In this document: piece after piece, positions 61,984-64,000 of the stretch
How the letters are laid out: every line of letters begins with the position of its first letter
Numbering within the stretch: the stretch's first letter is position 1
Assembly (NCBI RefSeq): GCF_004363075.1
Contig: NZ_SNYN01000001.1
Span: 287,938 to 351,937 of the forward strand
Reading direction: 5' to 3'
DNA length: 64,000 nucleotides
DNA from: Actinorugispora endophytica
Lineage (GTDB): Bacteria; Actinomycetota; Actinomycetes; Streptosporangiales; Streptosporangiaceae
Position numbers and translations under genes: made by a program
Notes under the pieces: model-generated
What the model was told of the DNA's origin: nothing
Seen by the model: only the letters and a program-made list of their open reading frames with translations
The model's database searches: none

Positions 61984-63621
61984 TCACAGGGATGCGCGCC
62001 GTTCGGCGGACCGCTCCTGCCTCTGCCGGTGCTCGCCGGGGGTCCGCGCGCCCGGGTACTTGCTCAGTGTCGTGTTGCCGTCGATGACGACCGGGCCGAG
62101 GTCCGCGAAGTCGGCCCGCCGGACGGCCTCGGGCGTCAGCTCCGCGCCCTCCCTGACGGCCAGGACCAGTTCGGCGCCGGTGCCCGCTCCACGGCGCTCC
62201 CCGGTCCCGGCCCGCTCCGCCTGCTCGGTCCCCGTCCGCTCGGTCGGCTCCGCCGGGGCGGCGAGCCGCGAGTCGGGGTCGAAGAGGTGGCCGCCGGAGC
62301 GCCGGGACACCTCGTCGAAGGCCCCGACCGGGTCCTTCGTCTCCTGGAGCCGCCGCAGGTACTCGGTTCCGACCTCGGGGTTCGCTTCGAGGAGCCGCTC
62401 GCTGAACCCCACGAGCGACCGCAGCGCGGGCTCCGCGAGCGCGGTGGCCCCCGTGTCCCCCAGACCGCCGTGCGTGGTCCAGGCGTCCACGAGGTCGCGG
62501 AGCTCGCCCCGCTCCATCCCGCGCAGCCTGTCGGGCTCGGCGGTGAGGCGGGCCCACTGCTCGGCCAGGGGAACCGGTCCCCCGTCGGCCGAGGCGACCG
62601 GTTCGTCGACGTGCAGCGCGGCGTTCTCGACCGCGCTGATCCGGTCGACCGCCGCCGAGTCCGGGTCGGTCAACCCGGCCTGCGCCGCCTCCCGCATCAG
62701 CGACCGCGTCGACGCCTCGTAGAGCTGCGGCTCCCAGCGGGCGACGAGGCCCTCCACGCGCTTTCGCGCGTCGACGGCCTCGCCGTCCAGCGAGGCGATG
62801 GAGCTCAGCCAGGCGGCGTTGAGGTGGTCGAGCACCTCGCCGGTCGGCTTCGTCTCGGGGTCCCACTCCGCGAACCGCTGCCACGCCCCGTCCGGCCGGC
62901 CCTCCAGTCCCACGCCGTCCGGGTCCCCGACGGCCGGGTTGGCCACCGCGTACTTCCAGGCGTCCTCGAACCGGCCCTCGAACCCGAGCCCGCTGTTCCA
63001 CTGCTCCGAGAGCCTGTCGATCAGCTCCTCCTGGCGCTTGTTGAGGCGCAGCGCCGAGTCGACGTCGCGGACGTCCATCGAGGCGAGCAGCCCGTCGACC
63101 GCCCCGTCCCCGTCCGGCCCGGCGACGTGCTCCCTGACGCGCGCCGGGACGTCGGGGTTGTTGGCGATCGCCGTTCTGATCACCCCGGTGAGCTCGCGGT
63201 TGCCGACCTCCTCCCGGGCGGTCCGGACGACCTCGACGTGCACCGTGTTGGCCGGCCTCGGGTTGGCCACGTGCACGATCTGGTTGCCCTCGGTGCCGTT
63301 GCGCGCGGCCCTGTTGCGCAGCGCCCGCGCCAGCAGGGCGCCCGCCACGAGCACGGTCAGTCCGGTTCCCACGGCCCGGCCCGCCCTGCGGCCGCGCCGG
63401 GCGCTGCCGCGCAGGAGCGCCATCAGCACCTCGAACACGGCCTCCCCGATCGCCCCGGGGGTCTGCTGCACCTGGTCGGCGATGGGCGTGCCCACGCTCC
63501 CGCGCCGGTCCGTCGCGTCCGCCCGCGCGACCGCCGTCGCGAACGCCGCCGCGCGGCCGTCCCGCCGGTCGGTCTCCGGCCGGTCGGCCTGCTGCCGGTC
63601 GGCCTGCTGTCCGTCGCTCAT
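61984..63621 (-). CDS. Large unknown membrane-anchored protein of the conjugative region
   Basis: 545 residues, not recognised. The N-terminus has a short QQADR repeat (DGQQADRQQADRPETDRRDG). Two weak hydrophobic segments (AIGEAVFEVLMALL, GTGLTVLVAGALLARALRNR) at about 57-105 suggest one membrane anchor. The remainder is charged and helical (LNKRQEELIDRLSEQWNSGL). It lies 70 bases behind the TraG-like gene, so a part in the transfer apparatus is plausible. Confidence 0.75.
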   Translation of the reverse strand: MSDGQQADRQQADRPETDRRDGRAAAFATAVARADATDRRGSVGTPIADQVQQTPGAIGEAVFEVLMALLRGSARRGRRAGRAVGTGLTVLVAGALLARALRNRAARNGTEGNQIVHVANPRPANTVHVEVVRTAREEVGNRELTGVIRTAIANNPDVPARVREHVAGPDGDGAVDGLLASMDVRDVDSALRLNKRQEELIDRLSEQWNSGLGFEGRFEDAWKYAVANPAVGDPDGVGLEGRPDGAWQRFAEWDPETKPTGEVLDHLNAAWLSSIASLDGEAVDARKRVEGLVARWEPQLYEASTRSLMREAAQAGLTDPDSAAVDRISAVENAALHVDEPVASADGGPVPLAEQWARLTAEPDRLRGMERGELRDLVDAWTTHGGLGDTGATALAEPALRSLVGFSERLLEANPEVGTEYLRRLQETKDPVGAFDEVSRRSGGHLFDPDSRLAAPAEPTERTGTEQAERAGTGERRGAGTGAELVLAVREGAELTPEAVRRADFADLGPVVIDGNTTLSKYPGARTPGEHRQRQERSAERRASL

Positions 63622-63691
63622 CTGCTCCTCGGCTCCTCTCCGTGCCGCGTCCCCGCGCCCTGGGCGGCGGGGGCGGCCCCTGTCGTCGGCG

Positions 63692-64000
63692 TCACGCGCT
63701 CCGGTCGTCGCCGTACCTCCGCTGGGCGCCCTCGGTGACCGACTTCTCGGCCGCCTTGATCGACGCGCTGACCAGCGGCGCGTCCGCGCCCGTGTACCAG
63801 GGGCACATCTTCAGCAGGGTCGCCTGGGCCGCGGTGGCGAAGAGCAGGGCCTCGCCCTTGCCGATCCTGCGAATGTCGGCGCCCTCCATGATCTCCTGGC
63901 GGCGCAGCTGCACCGAGTGGTTGCCCTTGCCGTCTCCGTAGCTGAACGACGTCGTGGACACGTCGTGCTGGCCGATCAGCTTGGACAGCGCTTCGACGAT
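63692..64000 (-). CDS. TraG/VirD4-like conjugation coupling protein, C-terminal fragment
   Basis: The frame enters from the right edge (IVEALSKLIGQHDVSTTSFS...) and stops at 63692; about 102 codons are in view. The block RRQEIMEGADIRRIGKGEAL, followed by LFATAAQATLLKMCPWYTGA, resembles the C-terminus of type IV coupling ATPases (TraM-recognition part). No Walker motifs are in view, so the call is by local similarity and context (DUF4913, unknown membrane protein). Confidence 0.7.
   Translation of the reverse strand: MVEALSKLIGQHDVSTTSFSYGDGKGNHSVQLRRQEIMEGADIRRIGKGEALLFATAAQATLLKMCPWYTGADAPLVSASIKAAEKSVTEGAQRRYGDDRSA

Noticed and set aside
1-64000. CRISPR arrays, rRNA genes, replication origin
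   Set aside because: No regularly spaced short repeats, rRNA signatures or DnaA-box clusters were seen.

Overview
This is a very GC-rich (about 72-75% by eye) chromosomal window from an actinomycete. It fits a filamentous Streptosporangiales-type organism, most like Nocardiopsis; the genus is my inference. Supporting features are GTG starts, a chaplin-like LPXTG wall protein, an MFS-thymidylate kinase fusion, a DUF5703 protein, zinc-independent L32/L33 paralogues behind a Zur-like box, and an AbiE module beside conjugation genes.

Layout. 1-3.0 kb: edge of a two-component system, a thiol peroxidase and a PQQ-propeller lipoprotein. 3.0-3.5 kb: a composite palindromic repeat. 3.5-8.7 kb: B12-dependent methylmalonyl-CoA mutase (two subunits) with its MeaB chaperone. 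9-10.1 kb: a STAS protein and a methyltransferase. 10.2-15.9 kb: a mannitol-type PTS locus (DeoR regulator, IIC-IIB-IIA, an MDR dehydrogenase, enzyme I), all on the minus strand. 16-21.6 kb: HTH/DUF3291 pair, Cu-only-type SOD lipoprotein, PfkB kinase, GH4 glycosidase, flavin reductase-like protein and tRNA-Thr(CGU). 21.6-32.8 kb: a class V aminotransferase, a secreted peptidase, then the housekeeping block ricT, holB, MFS-tmk, topA. 32.9-36.6 kb: wall and secreted proteins and an M20 peptidase. 36.7-37.2 kb: tRNA-Leu(GAG) with a decayed integrase behind it. 37.2-47.2 kb: small redox and regulatory genes (GNAT, FAD monooxygenase, MDR/TetR, MerR/OYE, GlxA/RidA), rpmG-rpmF, and an ECF sigma factor with an alpha/beta hydrolase. 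47.3-56.2 kb: a five-gene operon (FN3/propeller protein, MoxR, DUF58, transglutaminase-like, kinase-like) in which both the kinase and the transglutaminase have lost catalytic residues. 56.5-64 kb: a glycosyltransferase with an unknown partner, then AbiEi/AbiEii, DUF4913, a large unknown protein and a TraG/VirD4-like fragment. This last part looks like the edge of a conjugative element.

The most unusual thing is a family of modular palindromic repeats at about 3.0, 17.9, 29.5, 35.0 and 37.1 kb, with an arm-only trace at 59.4 kb. A conserved outer arm beginning TAGGGAACCTCCGGCGCGGG brackets a conserved core and an inner hairpin whose sequence differs between copies. In four cases the first three bases of the arm are the TAG stop codon of the adjacent gene (lipoprotein, SOD, topA, M20 peptidase). 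One inner hairpin type (GGTGATCTTGAC...) also occurs alone between genes at 20.9 and 25.8 kb. One copy abuts the truncated integrase gene. These look like mobile or recombining terminator-like elements and are the best candidate here for something undescribed.
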